64,000 bases of DNA from NCBI GenBank assembly GCA_035294305.1, contig DATGLD010000044.1:1-64000 (forward strand), given 5' to 3'. The position numbers and the translations under genes are program-made. The notes beneath the pieces were generated by a model. That model did not search any database. It was not told the DNA's origin and was given only the letters and a program-made list of their open reading frames with translations. Source of the stretch: DASRBN01 sp035294305. Lineage in GTDB: Bacteria; Chloroflexota; Ktedonobacteria; Ktedonobacterales; Ktedonobacteraceae. This document shows positions 42,440 through 50,833 of the stretch, one piece after another (the first letter of the stretch is position 1; every line of letters starts with the position of its first letter).

Positions 42440-43774
42440 ATGAAAACACCGGATCAGCAAGCACCAATAACTGGCTTACAGGGCCGCGCGCAGTCCAGAA
42501 GACGCGAGCGCTCGCGCCCGCGTTTTCGTCGCATGTCGCCTATTTTCCGGCTCTTAGCGATCCTGGGACCGGGCATCATTGCTGCCAACGCGGGCAACGA
42601 TGCCGGCGGAGTAGCAACCTATTCCTCGGCAGGAGCCAGTTATGGCTACAATCTGTTGTGGGCGCTCGCGATCACTGCCATCTTCGTAGCCATCGTACAG
42701 GAAATGTGCGCGCGTATGGGGGCGGTAACCGGCAAAGGACTCTCCGACCTGATTCGCGAGCAATTCGGAGTGCGCTGGACGGTACTGGCCATGCTGGCGC
42801 TCCTGGTCGCCAACACCGGCGTGACGATCTCGGAATTCATCGGTGTCGCTGCCAGCGTCCAGGTACTCGCGAACGACCCGCATACCCCGCTTATTTACCT
42901 GGTGGTTCCTCTTTCCGGCCTGATACTCTGGTGGCTCGTCACGCGCGGAACCTACCGGCGTGTAGAGATCGTTTTCTTGATTATCTCGCTGGGCTTCCTG
43001 GCCTACATTCCTGCTGCTTTTGCCGCGCATCCCAACTGGCACGAGGTTGCCAAAGGCTTTATCGCTCCTCGCCTCAACATGGATGCAAACTACTGGCCTA
43101 CCACTGCGGCCCTCGTCGGTACCACCCTCAGCCCGTATATGCTCTTTTACCTGCAATCGGCCGTCGCCGACAAGGGTATCCGCATGGATGAGTATGTGTA
43201 TGAGAAAGTTGATGTCTATAGCAGCACCGTTTTCTCCAATATCATCTCAGCGTTTATGATTATCGCCACCGGCGCAACGCTCTTCGTTGCTCACCAGGTC
43301 GTCAACACCGCGGCTGATGCGGCATTTGCTCTGCGCGCATTCGCTGGCCAGTACGCCTCGCTGCTCTTTGGACTGGGCCTGTTCGGAGCCTCGCTGCTGG
43401 CCGGCGCAGTTTTGCCGCTCACCACGGCCTACGGTATCTCTGAGGCTTTTGGGTTTGAACGCGGCGTATCGCGCAGCTTCCGGGAAGCTCCCGTCTTCCA
43501 GTCCATCTTTACCGGCATGATCGTCCTGGGCGTGATTGTCTCACTCATTCCAGGCTTGCCATTTATTCAAGTGCTCATCATCCTGCAGGATGTGAATGCG
43601 GCCATGATGCCGATCCTGCTCGTCTTCGTTATCCTGCTGATAAACAATCGCCGCTTGATGGGCCGCCGTGTAAATAAAACCGCCTCCAACATCCTGGCCT
43701 GGATCACGACCATCTCCGTCACGTTCCTGGTGGTTTTGTGGTTGCTCAATGCGATTTTCGGCGTGGCGCTGTGA
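42440..43774 (+). CDS. NRAMP-related divalent metal transporter with non-canonical site motifs
   Basis: A 444-aa protein with about 11 membrane helices and a basic cytoplasmic N-terminus. GPGIIAANAGNDAGGVATYS, ASYGYNLLWAL and IVQEMCARMGAVTGKGLSDL align with NRAMP/MntH. The canonical first-helix DPGN is replaced by NDAGG (about residues 53-57), and the sixth-helix MPHN by SPYM. These are the metal-coordinating positions, and similar changes mark the NRAMP-related magnesium transporter branch, so Mg2+ rather than Mn2+/Fe2+ is possible. That subfamily placement is from memory of motif patterns. Confidence 0.8.
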   Translation: MKTPDQQAPITGLQGRAQSRRRERSRPRFRRMSPIFRLLAILGPGIIAANAGNDAGGVATYSSAGASYGYNLLWALAITAIFVAIVQEMCARMGAVTGKGLSDLIREQFGVRWTVLAMLALLVANTGVTISEFIGVAASVQVLANDPHTPLIYLVVPLSGLILWWLVTRGTYRRVEIVFLIISLGFLAYIPAAFAAHPNWHEVAKGFIAPRLNMDANYWPTTAALVGTTLSPYMLFYLQSAVADKGIRMDEYVYEKVDVYSSTVFSNIISAFMIIATGATLFVAHQVVNTAADAAFALRAFAGQYASLLFGLGLFGASLLAGAVLPLTTAYGISEAFGFERGVSRSFREAPVFQSIFTGMIVLGVIVSLIPGLPFIQVLIILQDVNAAMMPILLVFVILLINNRRLMGRRVNKTASNILAWITTISVTFLVVLWLLNAIFGVAL

Positions 43775-43800
43775 AGATTCTGAGCGAAGCGAAGAATCTT
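43774..43800. repeat. REP-like inverted repeat, family 2
   Basis: AAGATTCTGAGCG...GAAGAATCTT with 8-bp outer arms (43774-43781, 43793-43800), overlapping the transporter stop by one base and lying between convergent genes, where it may act as a bidirectional terminator. Confidence 0.65.
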
Positions 43801-43813
43801 TAGGTATTCCCGG

Positions 43814-44875
43814 TTACGGGGCCGGGCGAAATTGCTCTACCGGTATACGTGCCCTCACGCAGGTTCCCTGTCCTGGTTGACTCTCGATGGTGAGCGTACC
43901 ACCCAATTTTGTAGCACGTTCATGCATTGAGCGCAATCCAAGATGCCCTGGAAAGGAAGCGGTTGGATCAAAGCCTTTCCCGTTATCATGCACCTCGAGG
44001 ATGATGTCTTTTGCCACTGTGACAAGTCGCAGTTCGACTGTGCTGGCGCGAGCATGCTTCACGCTATTATGCAGCGCTTCTTGCGCGATGCGGTATAAAG
44101 TCTGCTTCACTTCGAGAGGGATAGCTGGCTCTCTTTCCAGGTCTGGATTGACGGTCAATTTATGACGAGTACGCAAGACTGCCACCTGTCTTGAGAGAGC
44201 GGCTACCAGTCCTTCTAATTCCAGTGACTCAGGACGTAGTTCGAAGATGAGCGCGCGCATCTCGGCAAGACCGGCCTCGGCCAGCGTGAGTATGTAGTCA
44301 ATCGATGCTACCGCCTGTTCGGGTTCGCTCTCTAACGCCCCCCGCGCTGTATGGGCGCCCAGGCCAATGCTGTAAAGCACCTGTGAGACGGAATCGTGCA
44401 ACTCGCGAGCCAGGCGTTGCCGCTCCTGAAGGGATGCAAGTTCTTGAGCCTGTTCATAGAGGGATCGTAGTTCTCGCTCACGGCTCCTGGCCTGCTCTGC
44501 GCGCCTGCGTAAGGCCAGGGCCATCTGACCGGTGATGATGGCCGTTGCCAGGAAAACAACAAGCGTGAGCAGGTCTTCAGGGTGGATGACGATGAAGGTA
44601 TAAGGAGGTGGGAAAAAGAAGAAATCAAAGCTCAGAAAAGCCAGCAAGGAAGTCAGGATAGCGGCGTAGAGTCCCCGTGTACTGGCCAATCCTAAAACCA
44701 GCAGCAGGTAGACGTAAGCAATAGTAGGAACCCTTGGGTAGAGATGTGCAAGAGCAATCCCGCCGGTAATCAGCGTTACTCCCACTATCGCCAGAAAGCT
44801 ATCGATTACATAGGATCTCCATCGTAGTCCCACTTTCGCTACCGGCAATGAGATGTGCTCAACCTGTTTCATCAT
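43814..44875 (-). CDS. DUF4118-type sensor histidine kinase (HisKA_3)
   Basis: A 353-aa kinase. Four tightly packed N-terminal helices (about 25-120) match the DUF4118 module of KdpD. A coiled linker follows, then HisKA_3 with RQRLARELHDSVSQVLYSIGL and an HATPase with ALHNSVKHARAS, DNGKGFDP and GHLGLRSMHERA. It belongs to the NarX/LiaS/DesK group and pairs with the NarL-type regulator encoded just upstream, overlapping it by 4 bp. Confidence 0.9.
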   Translation of the reverse strand: MMKQVEHISLPVAKVGLRWRSYVIDSFLAIVGVTLITGGIALAHLYPRVPTIAYVYLLLVLGLASTRGLYAAILTSLLAFLSFDFFFFPPPYTFIVIHPEDLLTLVVFLATAIITGQMALALRRRAEQARSRERELRSLYEQAQELASLQERQRLARELHDSVSQVLYSIGLGAHTARGALESEPEQAVASIDYILTLAEAGLAEMRALIFELRPESLELEGLVAALSRQVAVLRTRHKLTVNPDLEREPAIPLEVKQTLYRIAQEALHNSVKHARASTVELRLVTVAKDIILEVHDNGKGFDPTASFPGHLGLRSMHERATKLGGTLTIESQPGQGTCVRARIPVEQFRPAP

Positions 44876-45528
44876 CCATTCCTCAGTCCCTTTCCCCGTT
44901 CGGTGGGTACCAGACCAAGACGCATAGCGCAGAGAACGGCCTGAGTGCGGCTCTGCACGCCTAGCTTTGCCAGAATATGTTTCACATGCACCTTGACTGT
45001 GTCCTCAACGACATGCAGGTCGCGCGCAATTTCCTTGTTCGACCGGCCTTGAGCCAACAGGTGCAGCACTTCCGTTTCCCGCTCGGTCAGCGGCTCCCTG
45101 ATTTCAGATGTCCGTACTTCGCGCACCAGGTACGCTGACGCTTGAGAAGAGATTTGAACCTGGCCAGCGGCCGCGGCCTTGATTGCCTTGAGGAGTTCAG
45201 GAGCCTGCGTGTCCTTGAGAAGGTAGCCGATGGCTCCGGCTTTCACCGCTCCAATCACGGCTGCGCTTTCTAAGACGCTTGTCAGGGCAATGACTTCAGT
45301 TTCCGGCAATTCGCTACGAATGGCAGCGGTTGCAGCAATACCGTCCATCTCGGGCATGAGCAAGTCCATGAGTACGACATCGGGACGTAGTTCTCGCGCA
45401 CGTGAGACGGCTTCGACTCCATTGGCGGCCTCGCCCACCAGGGCCACCTCAGAATCACGTCCCAGGAACATACGTAGTCCCTCACGTACAATACTATGAT
45501 CATCGGCGATCAAGACTCTGATCACCAT
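44872..45528 (-). CDS. NarL/FixJ-family response regulator
   Basis: A 218-aa regulator: receiver with IADDHS, phosphoacceptor Asp55 in VVLMDLLMP and GYLLKD, then a LuxR-type HTH (LTERETEVLHLLAQGRSNKEIARDL...VKVHVKHILAKLGVQSRTQA). The ATG at 45528 has AGGAGG 7 bp upstream; the 27-residue longer reading from 45609 lacks a ribosome site. It likely binds the symmetrical TACCCCT site in its own promoter region. Confidence 0.92.
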   Translation of the reverse strand: MVIRVLIADDHSIVREGLRMFLGRDSEVALVGEAANGVEAVSRARELRPDVVLMDLLMPEMDGIAATAAIRSELPETEVIALTSVLESAAVIGAVKAGAIGYLLKDTQAPELLKAIKAAAAGQVQISSQASAYLVREVRTSEIREPLTERETEVLHLLAQGRSNKEIARDLHVVEDTVKVHVKHILAKLGVQSRTQAVLCAMRLGLVPTERGKGLRNG

Positions 45529-45567
45529 CAATGCTCCTCCTCTTGAACAGGGCACCTCTACCACTAA

Positions 45568-45589
45568 AGGGGTACATGATATTACCCCT
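45568..45589. promoter_or_regulatory. NarL-type inverted heptamers
   Basis: AGGGGTA (45568-45574) and TACCCCT (45583-45589) form an inverted repeat with an 8-bp spacer, each matching the NarL heptamer pattern TACYYMT. It lies between the NarL-type regulator (40 bp upstream of its ATG) and the universal stress gene, so it may be autoregulatory. Confidence 0.45.
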
Positions 45590-45755
45590 ATGGGCAATGT
45601 TTTGAGCAATGCCCTGCCCTATACTTATCTTAGTCAGAAAGCAGGCAAAAATGAACTTGCATATGAACTGTATTCGGGTTCAGTTTACGCGCTACCAGTG
45701 TATCACAAGGCATCGCGTAAACACTAGAGAACCGGGTTGAACTTGCAGGATGGAT

Positions 45756-46475
45756 ATGAATAAGCGTATATTGCTGGCAATCGATACGAATTTCTCTCCG
45801 CCGGCACAACAGGCGCTTCGCGTCGCTACCCAATTTCTCGAGCAGTCCTCGCGCGATGCCCGCCTGGTGTTGCTGCATGTCATCCCCGTCCCTTATGACC
45901 TTTCATATTCGTGGGGAAAGTCTGGTATGAGCTATCGACGTTTTTCCCCTACGCCCCAGCAGCGCCTGCAGGCAGAAAAAATCCTGTGGAAAGCGCGTGC
46001 TACCTTGCAGCAAGAGGGGGTTGCTCCCGAAAGGATCGAGTGGCTACAACGAACCGGAATACCCGCGGATGAAATTGTGAAGGTTGCAATAGAATTGGAC
46101 GTTGACATCATCGTCATAGGTAATCGCGGAAATACCTTTACACAGAAAATACGGCGTTTGTTATGTGGAAGCACTTCACAGCGTGTCTTCCGGCTTTCCT
46201 CATGCCCCGTCATCCTGGTAACTGCCCCACCTGGGCCGCGCATAAGAAATTTGGTAGCCTGGTACAAAGAAGCTGTTACACGTTCCTTACGTTTGCGTCC
46301 CGCCGCCCTTCAGGTCTTTACGGCATATGATGTAGCCCGGCTATTTGCCCCCTCGCAAGGCATAGTTAGTATAAAAGAGATGGAAGCAGCAACGCTTGCT
46401 CTGGAGCAATTAGCCAGAGAAGGTCTGCTTTGTTGTCAGAAAGTTAAAGGCGAGTTGCGCTACCTCAATGATTGA
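45756..46475 (+). CDS. Universal stress protein with a C-terminal winged-helix-like extension
   Basis: A 239-aa protein. Residues 1-150 form a UspA domain: RILLAIDTNFSPPAQQAL, LLHVIPVPYD and the nucleotide signature DIIVIGNRGNTFTQKI...GSTSQRV with CPVILV. About 75 extra residues follow (MEAATLALEQLAREGLLCCQKVKGELRYL), which look like a winged helix. Divergent from a NarL-type two-component operon, as are Usp genes in some stress regulons. The ATG at 45756 has AGGA 5 bp upstream. Confidence 0.8.
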   Translation: MNKRILLAIDTNFSPPAQQALRVATQFLEQSSRDARLVLLHVIPVPYDLSYSWGKSGMSYRRFSPTPQQRLQAEKILWKARATLQQEGVAPERIEWLQRTGIPADEIVKVAIELDVDIIVIGNRGNTFTQKIRRLLCGSTSQRVFRLSSCPVILVTAPPGPRIRNLVAWYKEAVTRSLRLRPAALQVFTAYDVARLFAPSQGIVSIKEMEAATLALEQLAREGLLCCQKVKGELRYLND

Positions 46476-46824
46476 GATCCGGTTGCGAGCATTAAAAAAT
46501 TCCACAGTTTTCCTGTCACTTTTCTAATGAGTTTTTCGTGTTAATTAAGGAAGCGGATAGCGTTTTCCCCACTTCTTCCCACACCACGCTAAACGCTTCC
46601 TCTCCTTTTTGGCAGAACAGGCTGCTTCTGGGTGTTCTATTGCTTTTCTGAATTCGTTCATCTGGTCGATGTATCAGCTGATCATATGAAAATAAGAACT
46701 GGAATTTTTAGACTTTTTCTAGTTTCTGAGGAAGAGAGAAGCACATAAGTGGATCGGCGGGCCGAATCTATCCTGAGCACGTGAACCGGAGCTCTGAGGA
46801 ACGAGAGGGAAGCATCTCCGTGGG

Positions 46825-46861
46825 GTGCGACAAAGCATCTAGCCCTGGGCCATTCATTGCC
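46825..46861 (+). repeat. 37-bp direct repeat, unit 1
   Basis: Begins GTGCGACAAAGCATCTAGCC. An identical copy lies at 46897-46933 after a 35-bp spacer, and a third, variant copy starts at 46973. Confidence 0.8.
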
Positions 46862-46896
46862 AGCATAGACCGCGTTGGCTTTCTGCTCCTCATTCT

Positions 46897-46933
46897 GTGC
46901 GACAAAGCATCTAGCCCTGGGCCATTCATTGCC
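46897..46933 (+). repeat. 37-bp direct repeat, unit 2
   Basis: Identical to unit 1 over all 37 bases. A 39-bp stretch separates it from the third, MITE-interrupted unit. Confidence 0.8.
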
Positions 46934-46972
46934 GAGCCAATTATGAAGGAGCATAGGAAGAATCTCCACCGT

Positions 46973-47131
46973 GTGCGGCAAAGCCTGACATCCACTCATA
47001 ACTCGGGGTGCAGGGGTTTCACCCCTGCCGGGGTGCGGGGTGTCCCCGCTTGCTTCCCCTCCCGTCCTGACGGGCCGTAGGCCCGCTGCAAGAATTATGA
47101 GTGGATGGCAGGCAAAGCATCTAGCCCCCTG
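46973..47131 (+). repeat. Direct repeat unit 3, split by a MITE
   Basis: GTGCGGCAAAGC at 46973-46984 matches the repeat start, and CAAAGCATCTAGCC at 47113-47126 matches its continuation. The 125-bp MITE with its target duplication sits between them, so the repeat existed before the insertion. Confidence 0.7.
46985..47109 (-). mobile_element. MITE-like element, copy 2
   Basis: Reverse complement of the 11429-11553 element with about one internal mismatch (GCCTACGG versus GCCTCCGG). Flanked by CGGCAAAGC (46976-46984) and AGGCAAAGC (47110-47118), a 9-bp target duplication with one mismatch. Confidence 0.85.
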
Positions 47132-47141
47132 TCGCGTTCTC

Positions 47142-47147
47142 ATGGTA
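47142..47147 (+). promoter_or_regulatory. Candidate -10 of accC
   Basis: TATAAT inside ATGGTATAATAGC, about 70 bp before the accC ATG. No strong -35 is visible 17 bp upstream. A small hairpin (CCATCAGAAGATGG at 47164-47177) lies in the leader. Confidence 0.4.
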
Positions 47148-47217
47148 TAATAGCATACACTTCCCATCAGAAGATGGGAGCATCTTGCAGAGGAGCTTGT
47201 GGAATCCACAATCATCT

Positions 47218-48573
47218 ATGTTTCGTAAAATTTTGATCGCCAATCGTGGCGAAATAGCGCTGCGCGTCATACGGGCATGCCGCGAAATGGGTATTCCTTG
47301 TGTTATTGCCCACTCGGAGGCTGATCGTGATTCCTTGCCCGTATTGATGGCGGATGAACACATCTGTATCGGGCCGGGTGCCAGTGGCAAGAGTTACCTG
47401 AACATTCCCAATATCATCAGCGCGGCAATGATAAGCGGCGCGGACGCCATTCATCCCGGCTACGGTTTTTTGTCCGAAAATACCAGTTTTGCCGAAATCT
47501 GCGCGGATGCGCATATCACGTTCATCGGCCCTTCCGCCTCAGTTATGGCGCTGATGGGCGATAAAGTATCGGCGCGTGAGTCAATGGCCGAGCTGGGCTT
47601 GCCAATGCTGCCCGGAACACCCGTGTTGCGCACCCTTGCCGAAGGCCTGGAGGCGGCAAAGGACATCGGTTTTCCTTTGATGCTCAAGGCGGCTGCCGGT
47701 GGGGGCGGACGTGGCATTCGCCTGGTGAAACACAAGGATGAATTTGAGCGCGTGTTCACGACCGCGCAGAACGAGGTACGCGAAGCCTTTCGCGATGATG
47801 GCCTCTATCTTGAACGCTACCTTGAACGGGCGCGGCATATCGAGATTCAGGTGCTGGTCGACAATTTTGGACACGGCGTCTACCTGGGAGAGCGCAATTG
47901 CTCTTGCCAGAGACGCCACCAGAAGGTGCTCGAAGAATCACCCAGCCCGCTGCTCTCGCCGGAACTCCGCGAGGAAATAGGCACGAAAGCCATCCGCGCC
48001 GTCGAGCAGATCGGCTACCGCAATGCCGGAACGCTCGAATTTCTGATGGATGAGCAGGACCGTTATTACTTTATGGAGATGAATACGCGCCTGCAGGTGG
48101 AGCATCCTGTAACCGAGCTGGTGACGAGCACCGACCTGGTCAAAGAGCAGATTCGCATCGCCGCCGGAATGCCGCTCCAGTTGGAGCAGGAAGACATTCA
48201 CCTGCGTGGCCATGCCATAGAATGCCGCATCGCGGCGGAGGATGCGGAACACGATTTCCGGCCACAAACCGGCACGATAGAAAAGTATTTGCCGCCCGGC
48301 GGGCCAGGAGTGCGCGTCGACAGCCATCTCTATGCGGGCTACAGCGTCCCACCCCATTATGACTCGCTGCTGGCAAAGTTGATTGTATGGGCAGAGACGC
48401 GCGAAGCGGCAATTGCGCGCATGCAGCGCGCCCTGGATGAGTATATCATCGAGGGCATCGCAACAACCATTCCATTTCACAAGCGTTTGTTGCGTCACGA
48501 GGGCTTTATTCGTGGAGAAACCTATACCCGTTTCTTGCAAGAAGAGGCCACAGCGTTAGGAATAAAAGAGTAG
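47218..48573 (+). CDS. accC: Biotin carboxylase subunit of acetyl-CoA carboxylase
   Basis: A 451-aa ATP-grasp enzyme that carboxylates the biotin of AccB. It begins canonically with MFRKILIANRGEIALRVIRA, has KAAAGGGGRGIRLV (ATP-grasp glycine loop), HIEIQVLVDNFGHGVYLGERNCS, and EMNTRLQVEHPVTELV (biotin carboxylase signature). Length is normal. The ATG at 47218 lacks a close ribosome site; an in-frame TTG at 47185 with GGGAG upstream is an alternative. It heads accC-fabF-accB. Confidence 0.93.
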   Translation: MFRKILIANRGEIALRVIRACREMGIPCVIAHSEADRDSLPVLMADEHICIGPGASGKSYLNIPNIISAAMISGADAIHPGYGFLSENTSFAEICADAHITFIGPSASVMALMGDKVSARESMAELGLPMLPGTPVLRTLAEGLEAAKDIGFPLMLKAAAGGGGRGIRLVKHKDEFERVFTTAQNEVREAFRDDGLYLERYLERARHIEIQVLVDNFGHGVYLGERNCSCQRRHQKVLEESPSPLLSPELREEIGTKAIRAVEQIGYRNAGTLEFLMDEQDRYYFMEMNTRLQVEHPVTELVTSTDLVKEQIRIAAGMPLQLEQEDIHLRGHAIECRIAAEDAEHDFRPQTGTIEKYLPPGGPGVRVDSHLYAGYSVPPHYDSLLAKLIVWAETREAAIARMQRALDEYIIEGIATTIPFHKRLLRHEGFIRGETYTRFLQEEATALGIKE

Positions 48574-48619
48574 TTGGGGCGTTTGTAGTGCGCCATTCTA
48601 TAAGAGGGAGGAAAATACT

Positions 48620-49858
48620 ATGTCTCGAGTAGTTGTGACCGGGCTCGGATTAGTCACTTCGGTTGGAAACGACCTGGCCTCGAGCTGGGAAGCGCTTTGC
48701 CAGGGCAAATCGGGCGTGGCCGAGATCACCGGATATGATACGAGCCAGTTTCGTATTCATTTCGGCGCGCAAATCAGGGACTTTGATCCATCCCTCTATA
48801 TGGACCGCAAAGAAATTCGCCGCAGCGACCCTTATGAGCATATCGCAATTGCTACTGCTAAGCAGGCCCTTGTCCAGGCGGGTTTGCAGATCACCGAAGA
48901 GAACGCTAACGACATCGGCGTTTACATCGGCAGCGGCATTGGTGGCCTGGTAACGCTGCACGATCAGTTCCGTGTCCTTTTTGAAAGAGGGCCAGGCCGC
49001 ATCAGCCCATTCTTCATTAACATGATGATTATCGATGGGGCGCCTGGACTTGCCTCCATTATGACGGGCGCGAAAGGGCCGAACTGGGCGGCCGTATCCG
49101 CCTGCGCGACCAGCGCCAATACGATAGGCGAGGCCTGGGAAACCATTCGCCGTGGCGATGCCAAAGCCATGATCGCAGGTGGGTCCGAAAGAGGCATCAC
49201 GCCGATTGCCATGGCCGCGTTCGATAATATGACCGCGCTCTCGCGCCGCAATGACGACCCGCAGGGGGCCAGCCGTCCTTTCGACGCCACTCGCGATGGC
49301 TTTGTGATGGGCGAAGGCTCCGGCATGCTGATTCTGGAAGACCTGGAATTTGCGAAGGCGCGAGGAGCGCATATTCTCGCGGAAATGGTTGGTTATGCTT
49401 CTACAGGCGACGCTTATCATGTGACCGAGCCCTCTCCAGGCGGCGAAGGCCTCGTACGCGCCATGCGCCGCGCCTTGCAAAAAGCGAACCTGCGCCCCAA
49501 CCAGGTTGACTACATCAATGCCCATGGCACCTCAACTCAGTACAATGATCGCACAGAGACGCAGGCCATTAAAACCTGCTTCGGTGAGCATGCCTATCAC
49601 ATGGCTATCAGCTCAACTAAATCGATGCTTGGCCACACATTGGGAGCGGCAGGAGCAGTCGAGGCCGTGATCTCTATCATGACCATCTTGACGGGTATCA
49701 TCCCTCCAACGATCAACCTGCATCATCCCGACCCTGAATGCGATCTCGACTACGTGCCAAACGAGGCACGCCAGGCTACTGTCAACGTCGCCATGTCCAA
49801 CTCTATGGGCTTCGGCGGCCATAATGCCTGCCTGATTTTTAAACGCTACGAGCCATAG
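48620..49858 (+). CDS. fabF: Beta-ketoacyl-ACP synthase II
   Basis: A 412-aa condensing enzyme that extends acyl-ACP with malonyl-ACP. Catalytic triad: Cys162 in VSACATSAN, His302 in NAHGTST and His339 in SMLGHTLG. GFGGHNACLIF near the C-terminus is typical. Length is normal for FabF. It lies 46 bp after accC and before accB, a grouping that couples malonyl-CoA supply with elongation. A GGAGG site precedes the ATG. Confidence 0.94.
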   Translation: MSRVVVTGLGLVTSVGNDLASSWEALCQGKSGVAEITGYDTSQFRIHFGAQIRDFDPSLYMDRKEIRRSDPYEHIAIATAKQALVQAGLQITEENANDIGVYIGSGIGGLVTLHDQFRVLFERGPGRISPFFINMMIIDGAPGLASIMTGAKGPNWAAVSACATSANTIGEAWETIRRGDAKAMIAGGSERGITPIAMAAFDNMTALSRRNDDPQGASRPFDATRDGFVMGEGSGMLILEDLEFAKARGAHILAEMVGYASTGDAYHVTEPSPGGEGLVRAMRRALQKANLRPNQVDYINAHGTSTQYNDRTETQAIKTCFGEHAYHMAISSTKSMLGHTLGAAGAVEAVISIMTILTGIIPPTINLHHPDPECDLDYVPNEARQATVNVAMSNSMGFGGHNACLIFKRYEP

Positions 49859-49880
49859 TTTTTCAAGCCCTCAACGGGTT

Positions 49881-49917
49881 CAGGAAAGAGCGTGGCAGCC
49901 CAGCCGCCCCTTTCCTG
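49881..49917. repeat. Hairpin after fabF
   Basis: CAGGAAAG (49881-49888) and CTTTCCTG (49910-49917) flank a GC-rich loop, 22 bp after the fabF stop. Possible terminator or processing hairpin before accB. Confidence 0.4.
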
Positions 49918-50062
49918 TAGGGATAGGCCTGGCGCCTGTCCGCTTCGGAGTCACCAGACCCGAAAACGTGAAAGGCAAATACACGAAGCGCTGGAAGATG
50001 AGGAAGAAGGGATGGATAACCCCAAGCATCCATCACACATCAAAATATGAGAGTAAGATAAG

Positions 50063-50539
50063 ATGGGAACACGTGAGCATGAAGAGCCATGGATCAAGCG
50101 TGTCGAAGAGCTGGTAACGCTGCTCGAAGGCACCACCATTGGCGAACTGGAATTAACCGAAGCAGGCACCGAGATCATCATCCGGCGGCGACCGGATATG
50201 ATGATGGTCTCCATGCCCGCTAAACAAACAAACCTTAACAATACCGGCGCGCAATCCGCTACCAATGCGGTAAAGCCGGCGAAAGCAAAGGAAGACCATA
50301 GCGTTCCCATCGTCGCGCCTCTCACCGGCGTCTATTATTCTTCCCCTTCACCTACATTGCCCCCTTTCGTCTCTCCCGGCGATATTGTGCACCCCGGCCA
50401 GGTCGTCGCGCTTGTAGAAGCGATGAAAGTGTTCAACGAAATTCAGGCCGAAGTATCAGGTCGCGTCGTCGCCTTAGTGGCAAAAAGTGGCGACGTGGTA
50501 CAGAAGGGGGATACGCTCATCCGTGTCGAACCGGTGTAG
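50063..50539 (+). CDS. accB: Biotin carboxyl carrier protein of acetyl-CoA carboxylase
   Basis: A 158-aa carrier: an N-terminal helical part with LLEGTTIGELELTEAGTEI, a Pro/Ala linker, and a C-terminal biotinyl domain with VEAMKVFNEI, where Lys122 is biotinylated, followed by GDVVQKGDTLIRVEP. The usual AMKM motif reads AMKV here. It is separated from fabF by 204 bp. The carboxyltransferase genes (accA/accD) are not in this window. Confidence 0.92.
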   Translation: MGTREHEEPWIKRVEELVTLLEGTTIGELELTEAGTEIIIRRRPDMMMVSMPAKQTNLNNTGAQSATNAVKPAKAKEDHSVPIVAPLTGVYYSSPSPTLPPFVSPGDIVHPGQVVALVEAMKVFNEIQAEVSGRVVALVAKSGDVVQKGDTLIRVEPV

Positions 50540-50570
50540 TGAGAAAATTGTACTACATACACTATCACCC

Positions 50571-50600
50571 TTGCCCAAACACACTTCCGCGTGCTATACT
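50571..50600 (+). promoter_or_regulatory. Sigma70-type promoter before the 30-aa ORF
   Basis: TTGCCC (50571-50576), 18-bp spacer, TATACT (50595-50600). The predicted transcript has a leader of about 130 bp before the small ORF. Confidence 0.5.
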
Positions 50601-50740
50601 CTCTACAGAGATGAAGTCTTTTTGTTCTACCCACAGTTCTGATGGCACACCGGCAGAGGTTTTAAGCGCTTTTTGACGTCACGTAAACGTCGCCCGGCGG
50701 TGAAATCCATCAACTGGTTCGGGCAAAGGAGGTGAGGGAC

Positions 50741-50833
50741 ATGGACGCTGGCCCCAGTCATAGTAGGCCTGTGGTTTTCGCGTGCCTGCTTTTGGGAATG
50801 TTCTTCACCTCATTGGGTATGGTCGCAGGATAA
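50741..50833 (+). CDS. 30-aa single-helix small protein
   Basis: ATG at 50741 with AAAGGAGG and an 8-bp spacing gives 30 aa: a short polar start (MDAGPSHSRP) then one hydrophobic segment (VVFACLLLGMFFTSLGMVAG). The ribosome site and promoter make it a convincing expressed small membrane protein. An AAACGCA/TGCGTTT hairpin follows (50837-50864) and may terminate it. It may act alone or as a leader/partner for the downstream MgtE gene; no family is recognised. Confidence 0.55.
   Translation: MDAGPSHSRPVVFACLLLGMFFTSLGMVAG

Larger units (their letters stand above)
46476..47217. other. Long intergenic region with direct repeats and a MITE
   Basis: A 742-bp gap holding the 37-bp direct repeats and the second MITE copy listed separately. 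The apparent minus-strand ORF at 46682-47215 is only the repeats read in one frame. TGGTATAATAGCAT at 47140-47153 includes a TATAAT (47142-47147) that probably serves accC. Confidence 0.6.

Noticed and set aside
46825..47131. CRISPR array
   Set aside because: Only three units, one degenerate, with no cas genes or leader in the window; reported as spaced repeats instead.
46682..47215. Minus-strand ORF of 177 aa across the repeats
   Set aside because: It is an accidental frame through the direct repeats and the MITE; the peptide repeats mirror the DNA repeats and there is no ribosome site.
48650..49525. Minus-strand ORF of 291 aa
   Set aside because: Antisense shadow of fabF.
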